A stretch of 64,000 nucleotides of DNA. It comes from Panorpa germanica (taxonomy: Eukaryota > Arthropoda > Insecta > Mecoptera > Panorpidae). Both the position numbers and the translations under genes were made by a program. Shown here piece by piece: positions 48,501 through 59,923 of the stretch (the stretch's first letter is position 1; the number at the start of each line of letters is the position of its first letter). The notes beneath the pieces are model-generated. The model was not told the origin of the DNA. It made no database searches and was given only the letters and a program-made list of their open reading frames with translations. The stretch spans positions 17,309,486 to 17,373,485 of the forward strand of contig OY783208.1 in the NCBI GenBank assembly GCA_963678705.1, written 5' to 3'.

Positions 48501-51500
48501 AGTAGAAATGGATCGTGAAACAAAGGATGTTTACATAAGCAAGATTAGGGTTTGCTCACATAGAGAAGTATATATGTTGTATATAAAAACAAATAGGCAT
48601 AAAATATAAATGAATTAAAACAAAGAAATCTTAAAACTAACATTAATTAAAAATAAAGGCAAGATATTGATATACAAATATGAATATTGCATGCATTTAT
48701 GAACAGCGGCGTTGATTCTGTGGTTGTATTACGGTTGTTGACAGGAAATTGTTTGGTGTTTCAAGTTTTCATGATTTTATTATTTTTAACATATATGTAG
48801 CATGTGGTGTCGTGATACCACACAACGCACGCTGTTCATTGGTCAATGACACAACATAAATAACGTGACTGGCCCTCTACTACTTATTCCTTATTCTACA
48901 GACTTCTTTAAGAATATTAAAAAGAAATTAAGAAACAAATAGAAAATAATTCACAACCCAATTGTTTTAAAATTATGTCCCCCTTCCATCACTAGAGAAA
49001 CCGGGCAACACCGGGTATTAGGAGTTGAAAACAAATAGACCTAACACATAACACACTTTGTGACGTGAACGTGTTAACTATGGATAGTTGTTGTTGTGTC
49101 TGTCCAGTTGTTGGTTTGTTTGTACCGCAGTGTTCTTGGTATTGTTTCAGGAGACTCTATGACCTACAACAAAGAGAACCTGTGGACCACGAACGGAATG
49201 AAATTCTCTACATTCGATAAAGATCAGGACGGATGGAAGGACGGTAGCTGCTCTGATTACTACCAAGGAGCCTGGTGGTACAATTGGGGTTCGATCAGGT
49301 AACTATCTCCACCTGCGTCTGCGTCACGTGACGAGTGATATGACCGTACTCTAAACTGTAAGGTTGCCTCCTCATCGGGCGCCCGGGCCTAGACACATTA
49401 TCTCTAGGTCACGGGTTTACTTATTCCTACTCCGGTTCTGCGAGTTCTGTCACAAAACACACAATTATTCATTTCCATGTTACAGCATTTTCTCCTCGGC
49501 AGTTCAGAAATATGAATCCGTTAAATATTCAAACTTTTATTAAATTTTAACAAATTTATTAAACTAAAAATAGGACATTATACTTAAACTAGTAAAATAT
49601 TTTAGAACTTTTGTTTTAATTAAGGTAGTTGTGCCGCGACACTAATATCTATAGCTGTCCTTCTTTTTCTAATACACGCCCTATAATTAGGTTAACTTTT
49701 TTACGTAAATATTATGTCAGATTCCATTAGGAAAAAAATTTATTTGACATAAATTTAAAAGTAAGTAACACTTTTTATGCAAGATTATAAAATGTTACAT
49801 ATTAAAGTAATATATTAGTAAAAGATTTTATGTGTATGTTACATTTATTTAATGACAGTGTAACAATATTTTTTTAAACTTCGCTAAATAATCAAAATAT
49901 AACTTTTTTTTTTTTTTTATTTATTTTGGAATTTGAGGTGATTCCAACAACTAGGTCATATTCGCCTGAAGTTAATTGATTTTAATTAAATTTTGTTTAT
50001 TTTGTTAATATCATTAAGAAATTGCAGCAATTTTTGATTGTTTTTTCGGGATTGTCTGAAAGTATGTCCTTTAGTTCACCACTGATGTTGTGTTTTGTTC
50101 TTTGCGTTTGATATTGTGGGCAGGTTATTAGTAGATGATGGACTGTTATTTGCGTCTGACAGTTGCTGCACTGCGGATCTGTTGTTTTACTGAATAAATT
50201 TTGCTGCGTCAATATCGTATGTCCTGTTCTTAGCCTGATGATGACTTTTTCGAATTGTCTAATGCTTTGATAAGAAGTGTCCCACTTGTTTTTATTTACC
50301 CTAATTAATCTCAATTTGTTGTTACTTATTTGCGTCCAGCACTGGTTTTGAATTTTCCTCATACCATTTTTATACCTTTCTATTAAAACTAAGTATAATA
50401 AGGCAGATATTGGAGTTTCTTCTATAGCCAACTTGGCAGCTTCATCTGCTGACTCGTTCCCCGATATAAGACAATGGCCAGGTATCTACATCAGTTTAAT
50501 GTTGTTTTCTTTAAAATGCTTAAATTAAATTGTATTTTTGTAACGATAGGGTTGATTTTTGCCTTTCTATTATTAGTGATAGCTATTATAGCAAGTTTTT
50601 ATTTATAATGTACTCAATTGAGGAGCTTATTGCCAAGAGTTCAGCTGTATAATTATTGTTAATATTTAAGAGTTTAAATTTAAAACTGTTTTGGTCGGTT
50701 ATAAGCGCAACGTTGTATCTGGTGCTTTTGATCCATCTGTATATATTATTTCATAATTTTTGTAGTTGTCTTTAATTTCGTTAAACAATTGTCTGTATGT
50801 CTCCCGTGAAGTAGAACTTTTTCTGGAAAGTTGGCTATATTTTGTTATATTAATAACTGAGACTAGATTCCATGGGAGCAATGTATTTTGAACAGGTAAC
50901 TTTATCGTGTCTGATGAAGTATCTATATTTATGTTTACTTCTGCTATTATATCTTTAATCAGAAGACTAAAAGGTAACAAAATTAAGAGCTAAAAAACAT
51001 AATATCATGTGCTGGATTATTGGGTGTAGTTTAAATCCTTATATCATATTTTAAAATATTTAGTTCTCTTTTAAGATTTAATGGTATTTCTCCAGTTTCG
51101 GCTAGTAGACTTGGTATCGGGGTAGTCCTGAATGCGCCAGTAGCTAGTCGTAGGGTTGAGTTTTCTATTACATTTAATTTTTTCAAGTATCTTTTTTTTG
51201 CTGTGGATAGTATGATGCTGCGACTGTAGTTGCTAGTTTTTTGATGACATTATCTGGCTAGAAGAAATCAAAGTATGTTGCGGTAAATATATGTTGCATA
51301 TTATAACGGTTTAAGTTGCGATAATTTGTAAATCCGTTTGTAGAACTATCTCCCTAAAATAAAAGTTTTCATGGATGACAGTCGTCACTCCCCCTGATGC
51401 CTGCAATCCTAGAGTGCACTGGCGTAGCTAGGTATGAGCGAGTCGGTGCAGTGCACCTTGGGCCCTCAGACTTTTGTAACTTATATTTATATTTTAACGG

Positions 51501-54442
51501 TTTCACCGTGTAGTAATACTCTTAGTAAATAGTTATTCCCGACAATGCTTACAAAACTTTTAAAACAAAAACATAAACAATAACAAAAATTCTAAATGGG
51601 AATAAATTTTTTTCATTGAGAGTGTATTTCATACTCACTTGTGTACAAATTTATCGCTGAACATGAGGGAGGGGGGAAGCATGGACCAGGCAAGGGTCTA
51701 AGTCTATTTCTAGAGTTGTTTATGTTGAGATTAAGCTGAAACAAAAGTAGCTGCAGGATTGTACTTAGAGTCTTAGAGCGTAATATCGCTTACAATATAC
51801 AGAAAAGGCAGATGTTTATTTCCTTTGGTCTACTATTAAAACATCATAATAATTGATCTGGATAAGATAGAAGAAGTGACATAAGTGCACATAATTTGGT
51901 GCAAAATAGTGTACCCACTAGTGAAGAAAGTAGGATATTGCAGTCCGCATATTTGCCACCCTTGCCTTCGGATAGGGGTCAGCATTACACTCGGGATTAA
52001 ATGTCTTACTTTCTTCCTTCGGTGTGTAATATACTATTAATGTTTTATATACAACTAGCTGTCCCGGCCACGCGTTGCTGTGCCTAACGTTTTTGTCAAA
52101 TTACATTACATAGCGCCATTTATTGAATATTTCCTCAATCTAGTCAACAGAATATTTACTCAATCTAGTCAACAGATGTCGCCATCATCGTCGCCAGATG
52201 TCATATGTCATATACAGATAATTAATAGACAATAAGATAATTTTGCAATCATAAATTGAGATGTAAGCTATCCTATCTTTCAAGTTGGATGAAACTGCAC
52301 ACGGTGTACAAATTTGATTAAAATCGGTTAAGTAGTTTAGGAGTCCATCGCGGACACACAACGTGACACGTAATTTATATATATTAAGATAAATGTTTTA
52401 CATACATACATGCATACATCTTTTGATTTACTTCGTTTTATTGATTAATACCAATAATATAAATCCAAGTATACATTCCTAAACTCTTCACCTAGGCGAT
52501 CACTAAAGCTCACACAAGATACATATGCACATACATGTAGTAAGTAGTTTTGCTGTGTCATTCAGTGCATAATAAAGAGCTGATGATAAACTAATAGCTT
52601 TGTACCTTTAAAGTATTTATATATATTTATAACTGACTTGAAAAACCTAAACAGTTCAGTTTGGGGCCCAGATTTTTTTTTGCACCGGGGCCCTTGGTTA
52701 CCTGGCTACGGCACTGCTAGACTGTATTCCTGTGTATAAGCCACATAATAAGTAATATTAAAGTTTTTTTCTGGGGTCAAGTGAGATTCTTGTATTGCAA
52801 TTACGCATGGTTCATGTTGTTTAATTAAATGTTTAATTTCTGTTATTTTTTATTGCTCCATTGAGGTTCCACTGAATAAAACAGATGTTATTGTTTACCT
52901 AGTTATATATCTAGTAATTCCGTTTCTGTGTCGTTCGAGTTCTTATCTTATTTGTTTATTAGTTTTGTAAATTTTACTTTTATGTTACTGTTTTGTAATT
53001 TAGGGGTTAATGGGTTTTTCGCAAATTTCTCTAGAATTTAATTATATTGCTGTTCCCTCGTGATCCTTGTATACATTTTTTTAAGTTATTAAATACATTA
53101 CGAAATCTTTTGGGTACTATTTCATTGTCTTTTTTAGGGTCTCCAACTTTGTATCTATTTCAGATAATTCTTTTTTAATATTACTGGGTTTCACTTTTTT
53201 TGATTATTGTTTGGAAACAGGGGTCTGAGTTTTATTATTATCATTTTTTATTGTTGTTGTGTTTATTTCTCAGAGACTAGTATCCAGCTCAGATAAAGAC
53301 GAAATTGGCCGTTTTAAAGAAGAAGATTTTAATTTTCGATTACGTGGCGTTATTTTTACTTTGTTTGTTATTGTTAACTGAAGGTATTGGTAATATAGTA
53401 ATGGTGGATATATTACCGTCTTCTATTTGGTTATTCGAGTTGTTGGATCAGTTTCCGGGCAGTAGATGGGTTTTGAAAAAATACGTCACCGTCATATTCT
53501 ATAGTGATTGCTTTTGGTAGATCCTCTTGTTTTTCAATGTTTGAAAAGAATTGCCTGTTGAATGTTCTCACATGTTCGAAGCTAATATTATTCATACCTG
53601 CTCCTACAAATGTCACTTCTGATATTGGGTATAGTAAGTATTTCTTTAATTCTTTTTCTATTTCCGAGTCACGGCCACCTGATGTGATCATTGTTCTTGC
53701 AGTTGAAATTAGGCGTCTTATGGGTATAGTTTTTCCAAGCACATCCATGCTGCTATGTTTGCTATTAGTGTATCTACATCATATTTTGATAAGAGATACA
53801 CAAAGATTCTATTTTGAGATCATCTGGACGCACAGAGAATGGATTTTGAATCAATGATTTTGAATGAGGATACCTCAGGTGATAGAATTATGCCTCGATT
53901 TTTTTTTTGAAATGTAGCACTTTCTTTACTTAATATTATTTAAGTTGTTGGTTGAGAGAGGGCTTCAACGAAGCTCTTTTTGGTCGATGTGTATCAGCAC
54001 AGTGTTCACTGTTTTTGAATGTTATTTCGACTCAGCACCAGAAATGCTCTAGAAAGAAGTCAGTTACGTTTTTTGTTCACCGGATGATTTAAAGCAGATT
54101 TATTAGATTAAATAAGAGAACATGCACCTACCCAATGAAACTCCCATCGCTTTGTTGCGGATTTAGATTTTTGCAATTTATGATTTTCAGTGAATTGAAT
54201 AAAATATATTTCAGTGCAGAGTTCATGACAACATTCAGTTGTTGTCAGTTGGTAACCCTGATCCATTTATGTTCACCCTTTGCTTTTGTGTTGGTATTAT
54301 TTTAACATTGTGTTTTACTTGCAGCCATTTGAACAGTCCATACCTCGATACGCCTGTGGAATCACGCCAGGCAATGCACTGGAAACACGACTTCAATCGC
54401 CGCGCCTTAAAGACAGCAAGAATGTTAATCAGAAAAAAATAA
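42555..54442 (+). CDS. Copy 3: SPH / fibrinogen-related domain protein without mucin repeat, 514 aa
   Basis: Exons: 42555-42614 (or the alternative first exon 41625-41684), 43160-43277, 43344-43491, 43564-43736, 43803-43892, 44316-44455, 44561-44705, 45936-46078, 46312-46428, 46528-46672, 49151-49298, 54325-54442. Every phase matches copy 2 and the frame is open to TAA at 54440. Exon 2 is only 118 bp: it starts SKTTKSTVSM and has no TTTES array, and the DDYC motif of copies 1 and 2 reads DDYYP, losing a cysteine. The protease-like domain again has Tyr for His (Tyr105), Asp kept (Asp154) and Asn for Ser (Asn246). The FReD is complete to LKTARMLIRKK but has WWYNWG where the family usually has a Cys. 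Exon 3 is identical to copy 2 and exons 4-7 are nearly so, suggesting recent duplication or gene conversion. The last intron is 5 kb and full of nested transposons, so transcript support is desirable. Confidence 0.8.
44130..44144 (-). repeat. Helitron-type hairpin relic in intron 5 of copy 3
   Basis: Same CGTCGC-TAA-GCGACG stem as 32104-32118, in the same intron position. Confidence 0.45.
44812..45412. mobile_element. 601-bp hAT-like non-autonomous transposon in intron 7 of copy 3
   Basis: Flanked by a perfect 8-bp duplication TGTTATCT (44804-44811 and 45413-45420). Ends TAGAGCGGCCC and GAGAGTGGCCC (inverted) match at 9 of 11 positions, and both continue inward to 'tttgcggcaccc'. Eight-bp duplications fit hAT. 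No coding capacity. Absent from copies 1 and 2. Confidence 0.75.
47200..47945 (-). mobile_element. Non-LTR relic in intron 10 of copy 3
   Basis: Collinear with 34540-35190 of copy 2 and 17030-17720 of copy 1 (the polypyrimidine-rich 3' part, plus strand). The RT catalytic region is not present; the sequence changes near 47945. Confidence 0.45.
48060..48700. other. Unassigned segment in intron 10 of copy 3
   Basis: No gene or element recognised. This piece separates the shared blocks ending at ~48110 and starting at ~48712, both of which are contiguous around 37800 in copy 2, so it looks like an insertion of about 600 bp. Confidence 0.35.
51417..52716. mobile_element. 1.3-kb hAT-like element nested in the retrotransposon
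   Basis: Ends CACTGGCGTAGCTAGGTA and, inverted, CAGTGCCGTAGCCAGGTA (15 of 18 identical). Flanks CTAGAGTG (51409-51416) and CTAGACTG (52717-52724) form an 8-bp duplication with one mismatch. The inner TIR repeats 'gggccc' and 'tgcacc'. No transposase ORF. Confidence 0.7.
52055..52389 (-). mobile_element. 335-bp non-autonomous Helitron nested in the hAT-like element
   Basis: On the minus strand it starts TCTTAATATATATAAATT (TC end, A before it), contains 'aaccgattttaatcaaattt' and ends CCGGGACAGCTAG with T beyond. TC...CTAG inserted between A and T fits Helitrons. This family differs from the one at the left end of the window. Confidence 0.6.
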
Positions 54443-54460
54443 AAACTTTAAATCTTAATC

Positions 54461-54481
54461 TCTCTCTCTCTCTCTCTCTCT
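54461..54481. repeat. (CT)n microsatellite just after copy 3
   Basis: TC run in the likely 3' UTR of copy 3, counterpart of 39428-39446. Confidence 0.6.
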
Positions 54482-54782
54482 TTAATTAAGGCAAATGCAT
54501 TAATGCAATTTGCATTAAGGCAAATGTGGATTCAGTCGATATTCAACTATGTTATATATTTTTCTGTTATCAGGATGATAAAGAATCACATAATTTGTTT
54601 AATACATTTATTTAATAAAATAATAACGATGATAATAATACAATAAGGTTACAATATAAACGTTGATATTTTATTTACAAATACAGAACAATGAATGAAC
54701 AAATTATCTTAAATTCTAGTTATTATATACTTAGTCCTGCATTAGTTTTTAACCAGTTTTAATTGGTTTATGTTTATTACTC

Positions 54783-54790
54783 TATAAAAG
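54783..54790 (+). promoter_or_regulatory. TATA-box candidate TATAAAAG
   Basis: TATAAAAG with 'ttagtcc' a short distance downstream; AATAAA follows at ~54974 and an ORF at 55282. The arrangement could be an LTR-type promoter with its poly(A) signal, but I could not define LTR ends. Confidence 0.25.
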
Positions 54791-55281
54791 CGTTTAGTCC
54801 GTAGTAGCTGGCAATTTTGATAAGCACATTCCTTCACCTGGTGGTCACTATTATAATTGTTTTAACATTTGACTTACTTTCCGATCACGATATACATTTA
54901 GTAATTACATTTTACGACTTGTTTTGTTTACTAGCTCGTGTGTTTAAGTAACACTTACTTTGTATGCTTAATATGAATAAAAAATTATAATATATATATA
55001 TATAAAAATAATAATATAAAATATATAAAAAAAAATAATTATATTGTTTTTAAATATTAGGTGGATCACATGTAAACGGACATTTATCAACACCACCTAG
55101 ATACAAAGCCTAACAGCGTTTTGTCGAAAATGCTGTAACGCCACGCGTTGGAGTCTACTATGTGACAAACTAGCTTACCATATAGTTCAGTTGTAGTCTT
55201 AATTTAAAACAAAAACAAATTATGTGCTTTGTTAATTTAAAACGTGACAATTTAATTGTGATTTTAGTAAATTAGTAAATT

Positions 55282-55611
55282 GTGAATTTAGTGAAATATA
55301 GTGTAATTAAAATTAATAAACCAAGTGCCAACAATTACAGAAGTTACAGAAACTTCAGAAACCCAAACTTAAATGCAGCTATAATTCGAAGTATTCAAAG
55401 TGCTAATACTTATACCAGTGCAAGAGAAATAAAGAATTTGGAAGATATTTTAAAATGTATAAAGCATCATGATCTTCCTGGTTATTGGCAGGATTACCAA
55501 AATACATCTATACTCTATGTATACTATAACAGCAGATTCTGCACCGGTGTCAATGAGTTAAAATTTAAATATATCTTGCAAGGAAAGTTTCAAACTGATG
55601 ACAGCCCTTGA
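55282..55611 (+). other. Unrecognised 109-codon open frame
   Basis: Open from a TTG-containing start region to TGA at 55609; first real ATG is inside. Peptide pieces such as SAREIKNLEDILKCIKHHDL and PGYWQDYQNTSILYVYYNS look like a folded protein with Lys/Glu-rich helices. No family recognised. It could be a gag-like remnant of an element promoted from 54783. It may have been interrupted, since related-looking open pieces continue to ~55,900. Confidence 0.25.
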
Positions 55612-55964
55612 AGACATGCAGGTTTGGAAAATACGGACAGTTTGCTGGAGCTTAGTTTAATATTTCAATGCGATAATTACTTGAATGTGAACAAAAATTA
55701 CGTCTGCAAACAATTTTATAACTATTCCATCATGGTTCCTTACAAAAATTAGAATATTTAGGCAATTTAGAAACTACAGGTATACAAGAATAATCGCTGT
55801 ACCCCCTCTGACGGCCTTCATAATACTTTTTATACGACGTTTGCCGAGGCGCAAGTCGTGCTATTACACAGTGCTACCACAGTACTAACATATGTTCTCT
55901 CGAACACTGTGTGACTACTGTCCAACCGCTCTCTGATACGAGATTGCTAAATTGTTTGTAGGGT

Positions 55965-56234
55965 GTGTAACAAGATTTTGTTAAACTTCGCTAAATAGTG
56001 ACAGTTTTATTAGATGAAATAAAGAAATGAGCAACAACCGAAAGTACTCACATCGCTTTTTCGCATTTTCAGTGAATTGACAAAAATATATATCAGTACA
56101 GAGTTCATGGCAATATTCAGTTGTTGCCAGTTGGTAAACCCTGATTTATTAATGTTCACCTGTTCTCTGTTTTTATGTTGGTACTATTCTAAAGTTGTGT
56201 TTTACTTGCAGCAATTTAAACGGTCGGTACAACA
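55965..56234 (+). pseudogene. Relic of a fourth SPH-FReD gene: end of intron 11 and start of exon 12
   Basis: Matches the last intron of copies 1-3 ('ttttcagtgaattgac...gagttcatggcaatattcagttgttg') and the acceptor tttacttgcag at 56210-56211. The exon then reads S-NLNGRY, closer to the usual fibrinogen-domain SNLNG.Y than any of the three full copies. It is cut at about 56234 by Helitron-like sequence. No other exons of this copy were found. Confidence 0.6.
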
Positions 56235-56392
56235 AAAATCCGAGGATGCCAAAAGTCTTGGAATTTTTTTCTTTTCCTTTTCCTGGATCCGTTTTTGTTT
56301 TACCATTCGAATTTAAGCCACATATAAGTTTATAAGAATATAATTATAGAAGAATATACCCTGCAACATTATAATATAGGATACATATCCGT
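56235..56392 (-). mobile_element. Helitron-family 5'-end relic joined to the exon 12 relic
   Basis: Contains 'aaatccgaggatgccaaaag', 'ggatccgttttt', 'catataagtttataagaata' and 'cattataatatagg', in the order of the minus-oriented units at 2030-2200. Confidence 0.5.
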
Positions 56393-58190
56393 CAATTATT
56401 GGATATTTAATAAAATAATAAGGCCAATATACGTTTAATAACCAATATTCAATAAAGAACAAACAGATGGTCTACCGACCTTAATCCTAATGTTCTCAAA
56501 TTTCTTGATTTCTTCCGCACACTTCTTCTCAACTCTTTGAAAGTAATTTTAAAAATATTCCACTAGAAATAGCTGAACAGTTTAAGAAGAACTGAATAGT
56601 GATAAGGAACAAATAAAACGCCAACAGCAAGTGTTAATACATGTACAATACGGTTACTTGCGTTTTGATATGTTGACCTTTTGACCACAGATAACAGGCG
56701 GTCTGATTATAATTCACTAGTAGTCAAGGTCCTTGTGTCCTATGTCTTAATTTCTGGCTTGTGTCCTATATCTTAATTTCTGTAAAACTGTTTTTAATAA
56801 CTCCTTATATGTTAGGAGAAATTAACAATTAAAAAAGTCATTTTGTTTGTTTAATTATTAAAGGGATTTAACTTTGTACAACATTCCAAGACATGTGACC
56901 TCACAACCGGTAGTTGCTATCTCTTTTATCCAACAGAGCGTAAAACAGATAGCATATTCATCACAGAATTCTGACAAGTTTACAGCTCATAAATCTCTGC
57001 TATATGTTTTTATATATCAAAATATGAAATATTATTTACAGCTGTTCGGAGGAACAATAAAGTTTTAATATTTTGTCTGCCGTAACAAGGTTAATTAAAA
57101 TGAAAACTAATTATTATTTACAACAGCTACAAAACATTACCACTGCACTGACCTAATAGACAAATAACTGACCTATGCCACTACATGTTACGTCATAAAA
57201 ATGGTCGACATTTCTAGCGCTAAAACTATACAATTCAAATTTTTAATGGGTATATTTTCGTCAAAATTTAGATATTTAATAAAATAAAAACGCAAATACA
57301 CATTTATTAACATTTATTGCAATCAACAATTGAAAAATCGACCACTATAAAATGAGGGCACAAGCCTATTTTAATTTTGAACTCAATGTATAGCTATATC
57401 AAATTTGAATTTCAAATTCAAGGCGAGACTCGGGATACAAAGCATTTGGTTTGTTTCTTGACTGTACCCTGCGGTCCTGCACTACCATAAAAGGGCTAAC
57501 ACTGGTGAATTAAGAAATTGTTCAATTCATTTTAAGAAATTCAATTAATTTCAAATTAAAAATTTATTTAACAAACTTAAATTACGTAGGTCTTAACTTT
57601 TGTTAAACTTTAGTCATGTAAGTAAAAGTGGTGTAAAAGGGGGGTCATGAGGTTGTCCGCATCCGGATCCCCTGTAAGGCAGACCGGGCCTACGTAAGAA
57701 CCAGCGCAGCGTGTTGGTTAAGGCTGCACCTACACTGCAACTTTCTACTAGCAATGCTGATCTTTTTAGTAACGAGTTTTGGAGTTGTTTCGCATTAGCA
57801 CACTTTATAAAATAAATGCGACCACACCCTACTGCATAACTCGGACACAGCAAGTAGTTTGAACCAGTGTGTGAGCTCCCTTACACGTTAGTTGCGTAAT
57901 GGCGGTCTGTGTTCGTTGTTCGATGGACGCACGGAGCGGATCTGATACCGCATTTCCGTTTTGATTAGAAATGAATCAAATCGGACTGTGAAATCATATT
58001 TTAAAATTGGATTTTTTACATTTTTATTAAAATTTATCGATCGTGCAGTTCATGAATAAGACAAGTCAAAATGTTGAGTTTTGAAAAAACAACGATATAA
58101 ATATTCGAGTTGTCTGAGTATTGAATCAAATGGGGGATACAAGTCTGCATTACCCCAAATTAACTAATTGGACATTTGAGGTCCTGATAG
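56393..58190. other. Unassigned intergenic DNA
   Basis: AT-rich, with a short GC-richer patch at 57630-57960. Open frames there (for example minus 57853-57614) have no start or splice support. A dispersed block 'aaaaatcgaccactataaaatgag' at ~57333 matches ~40570. Nothing else supported. Confidence 0.4.
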
Positions 58191-58199
58191 CGAACTTTA

Positions 58200-58350
58200 T
58201 CAATATACTATACTTATCAATATACTGAGTATGGCGCGATTTTATAGAAACGACGACCATTATAATCATACATTCTAATTTAAAAATAATTCAAATTTGA
58301 AACTACAAATTATTTTATTTAACGTCGCTTCGAGACAGGCTGAACGCTAG
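58200..58350 (+). mobile_element. Worn Helitron-like 3' end
   Basis: CGTCGCttcGAGACAG at 58323-58338 is a decayed version of the family hairpin, followed by CTAG at 58347-58350 and T. A second 5' start ('tatattttaatggtcaggtg') follows directly, repeating the back-to-back arrangement at 5558/5559. Confidence 0.5.
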
Positions 58351-58374
58351 TATATTTTAATGGTCAGGTGTATT

Positions 58375-59923
58375 TGTTGACATATTTGGCTCAAAAATAA
58401 GACCATTTATGGTTTTTCTGTGACAAGTATATCAGCAGATAAGAAATACATGTTATTACAAATAAAAAGTAGGAACTAAAAATAATTGTTGAAATGTTTT
58501 TCATAAAATAAGATTTTTATTTGAAACGTATAAATATAATATAAACTACTGTCAGTTAATCCAAGTTTAATATAAACTAAGCTTAACTAAAAATAAAGAA
58601 AACCTACATTAGAACAAAGGCCATATTCCATGCATAAGCCATGTTTATAACTCCCTCAGTGCCAGGGAATATAGTTTCTGATAGTTATTACCATTACTGA
58701 ATATCGAATTCGGTTAAAAACAAACAACAACGAATTACAAAGAAACAGCAAACTAGTATTACAGACTTAAAATTAATAATAATAATAAGAATTAATAATA
58801 ATAATTAACCAGCATAAAAGTAACTTCATTTAAACTAAGAACTAAAAAGTGTAATTTTGAATTAAACTAAATAAACGCTCTTTTAATAAATTTATATTTT
58901 TTTTGTTAATTCGGCCGACGCAGAAGTTAACTCACCTTGCTACCAAACACCCTGTATAAGTGACGTCAAATTTCAAATTTATTTTTTGTCGTGTTCTCTC
59001 AACTTTAACCAATAATACTGCCTGTCTCTTAATTTAAAGCGATATAATAAATATCACATAGTGGTGTGTACATGTTTAGAGTGTACAACAATCGTCATAA
59101 AGCACACAAAAATGCACTAGTCTTTTTATAAATTAAAAAAGAAAAGGTATAGCTATCTCCATCTATATTGTAAAATACAACTACGAACTAAAATTACTCA
59201 GCGACATGTTATTTATTATTTAGATAGTATTTTTATTTTTCACTAATTTGAACTTTTAAATATTTAAAGAAACAGAAGCGCCAGTATAGAAATACTAGAT
59301 AACTAGAAGATAAGAAATGAAAAAGATTCGTTAATTTCTTATCTACGTTTTATTTGATAACTAAACCAATTATTTTGACTAAATAAAAGAAAAGAAAATT
59401 AAATAAAAAATGGTTCTTATAAAATATTCTTTAATTTATTTCAAAATAAAGGAAGAGAAAAACATTGTATATAGTTTAATAATAAGAGCGTGGTGCGCTT
59501 AAATTTTCTAAAATTTATATTTTATTATAAATAATCATTTTACTAGTATTATGCTATCTTATCTAAATTATCTATATGTTACATAATCTAAACATTAATA
59601 TTATCATAAAATGTTGTTAGTTAGGCCCCATTTCCACTCCATGAATTTTAATGTTAATTTAAGGTTTTAACCTAAAACGCAAGCTTCAGCTTTTGAAATA
59701 TAAAGAAATAAAATTAATTATATTAAATACAATAATTTATATTCACTAAAGATAGTAATAATTACAAAATCATGTATATTACTGACGCATGACGCATGGT
59801 AAGTTCAAAATTACATTTAAGGTTAAAACTTTAAATTAAAACTAAATACAGAGAGTAGGAAAGGGGTATTAGTTTAACTAAAAATAAATAAACGTTGGAC
59901 TCAAAATAAAGCCATGTTAGTCG
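58375..59923. other. Unassigned DNA downstream of the LRR gene
   Basis: Very AT-rich. It probably includes the 3' UTR of the minus-strand LRR gene near 59923; a poly(A) signal could not be chosen with confidence. No other feature supported. Confidence 0.4.

Larger units (their letters stand above)
49904..54060 (-). mobile_element. Non-LTR retrotransposon with RNase H, in intron 11 of copy 3
   Basis: Minus strand, poly(A) tail as a T-run at 49904-49918. From the 5' side: an ORF1-like open frame 53748-53431, an EN start at ~52890-52720 (WNLNGAI), then after the inserted hAT element the RT thumb (~51230-51040: LNVIENSTLRLATGAFRTTP), an RNase H start in 50980-50699 (YEIIYTDGSK) and the C-terminal Cys-rich tail in 50431-49997 (VIIRLRTGHTILTQ, CSNCQTQITVHHLLITCPQY). 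RNase H suggests an I-type clade. The EN core and most of RT are missing. The 5' edge is approximate. Confidence 0.65.

Noticed and set aside
52055..52389. First taken as an RTE or SINE 3' end because of the 'aaaatcggttaagtagtttagg' text
   Set aside because: Both termini fit a Helitron better: TC at one end, CTAG at the other, inserted between A and T, and no tail or target duplication.
57614..57853. Minus-strand 79-codon open frame in a GC-richer patch
   Set aside because: No recognisable domain, no promoter or splice context, and Cys/Leu-rich composition typical of chance translation.
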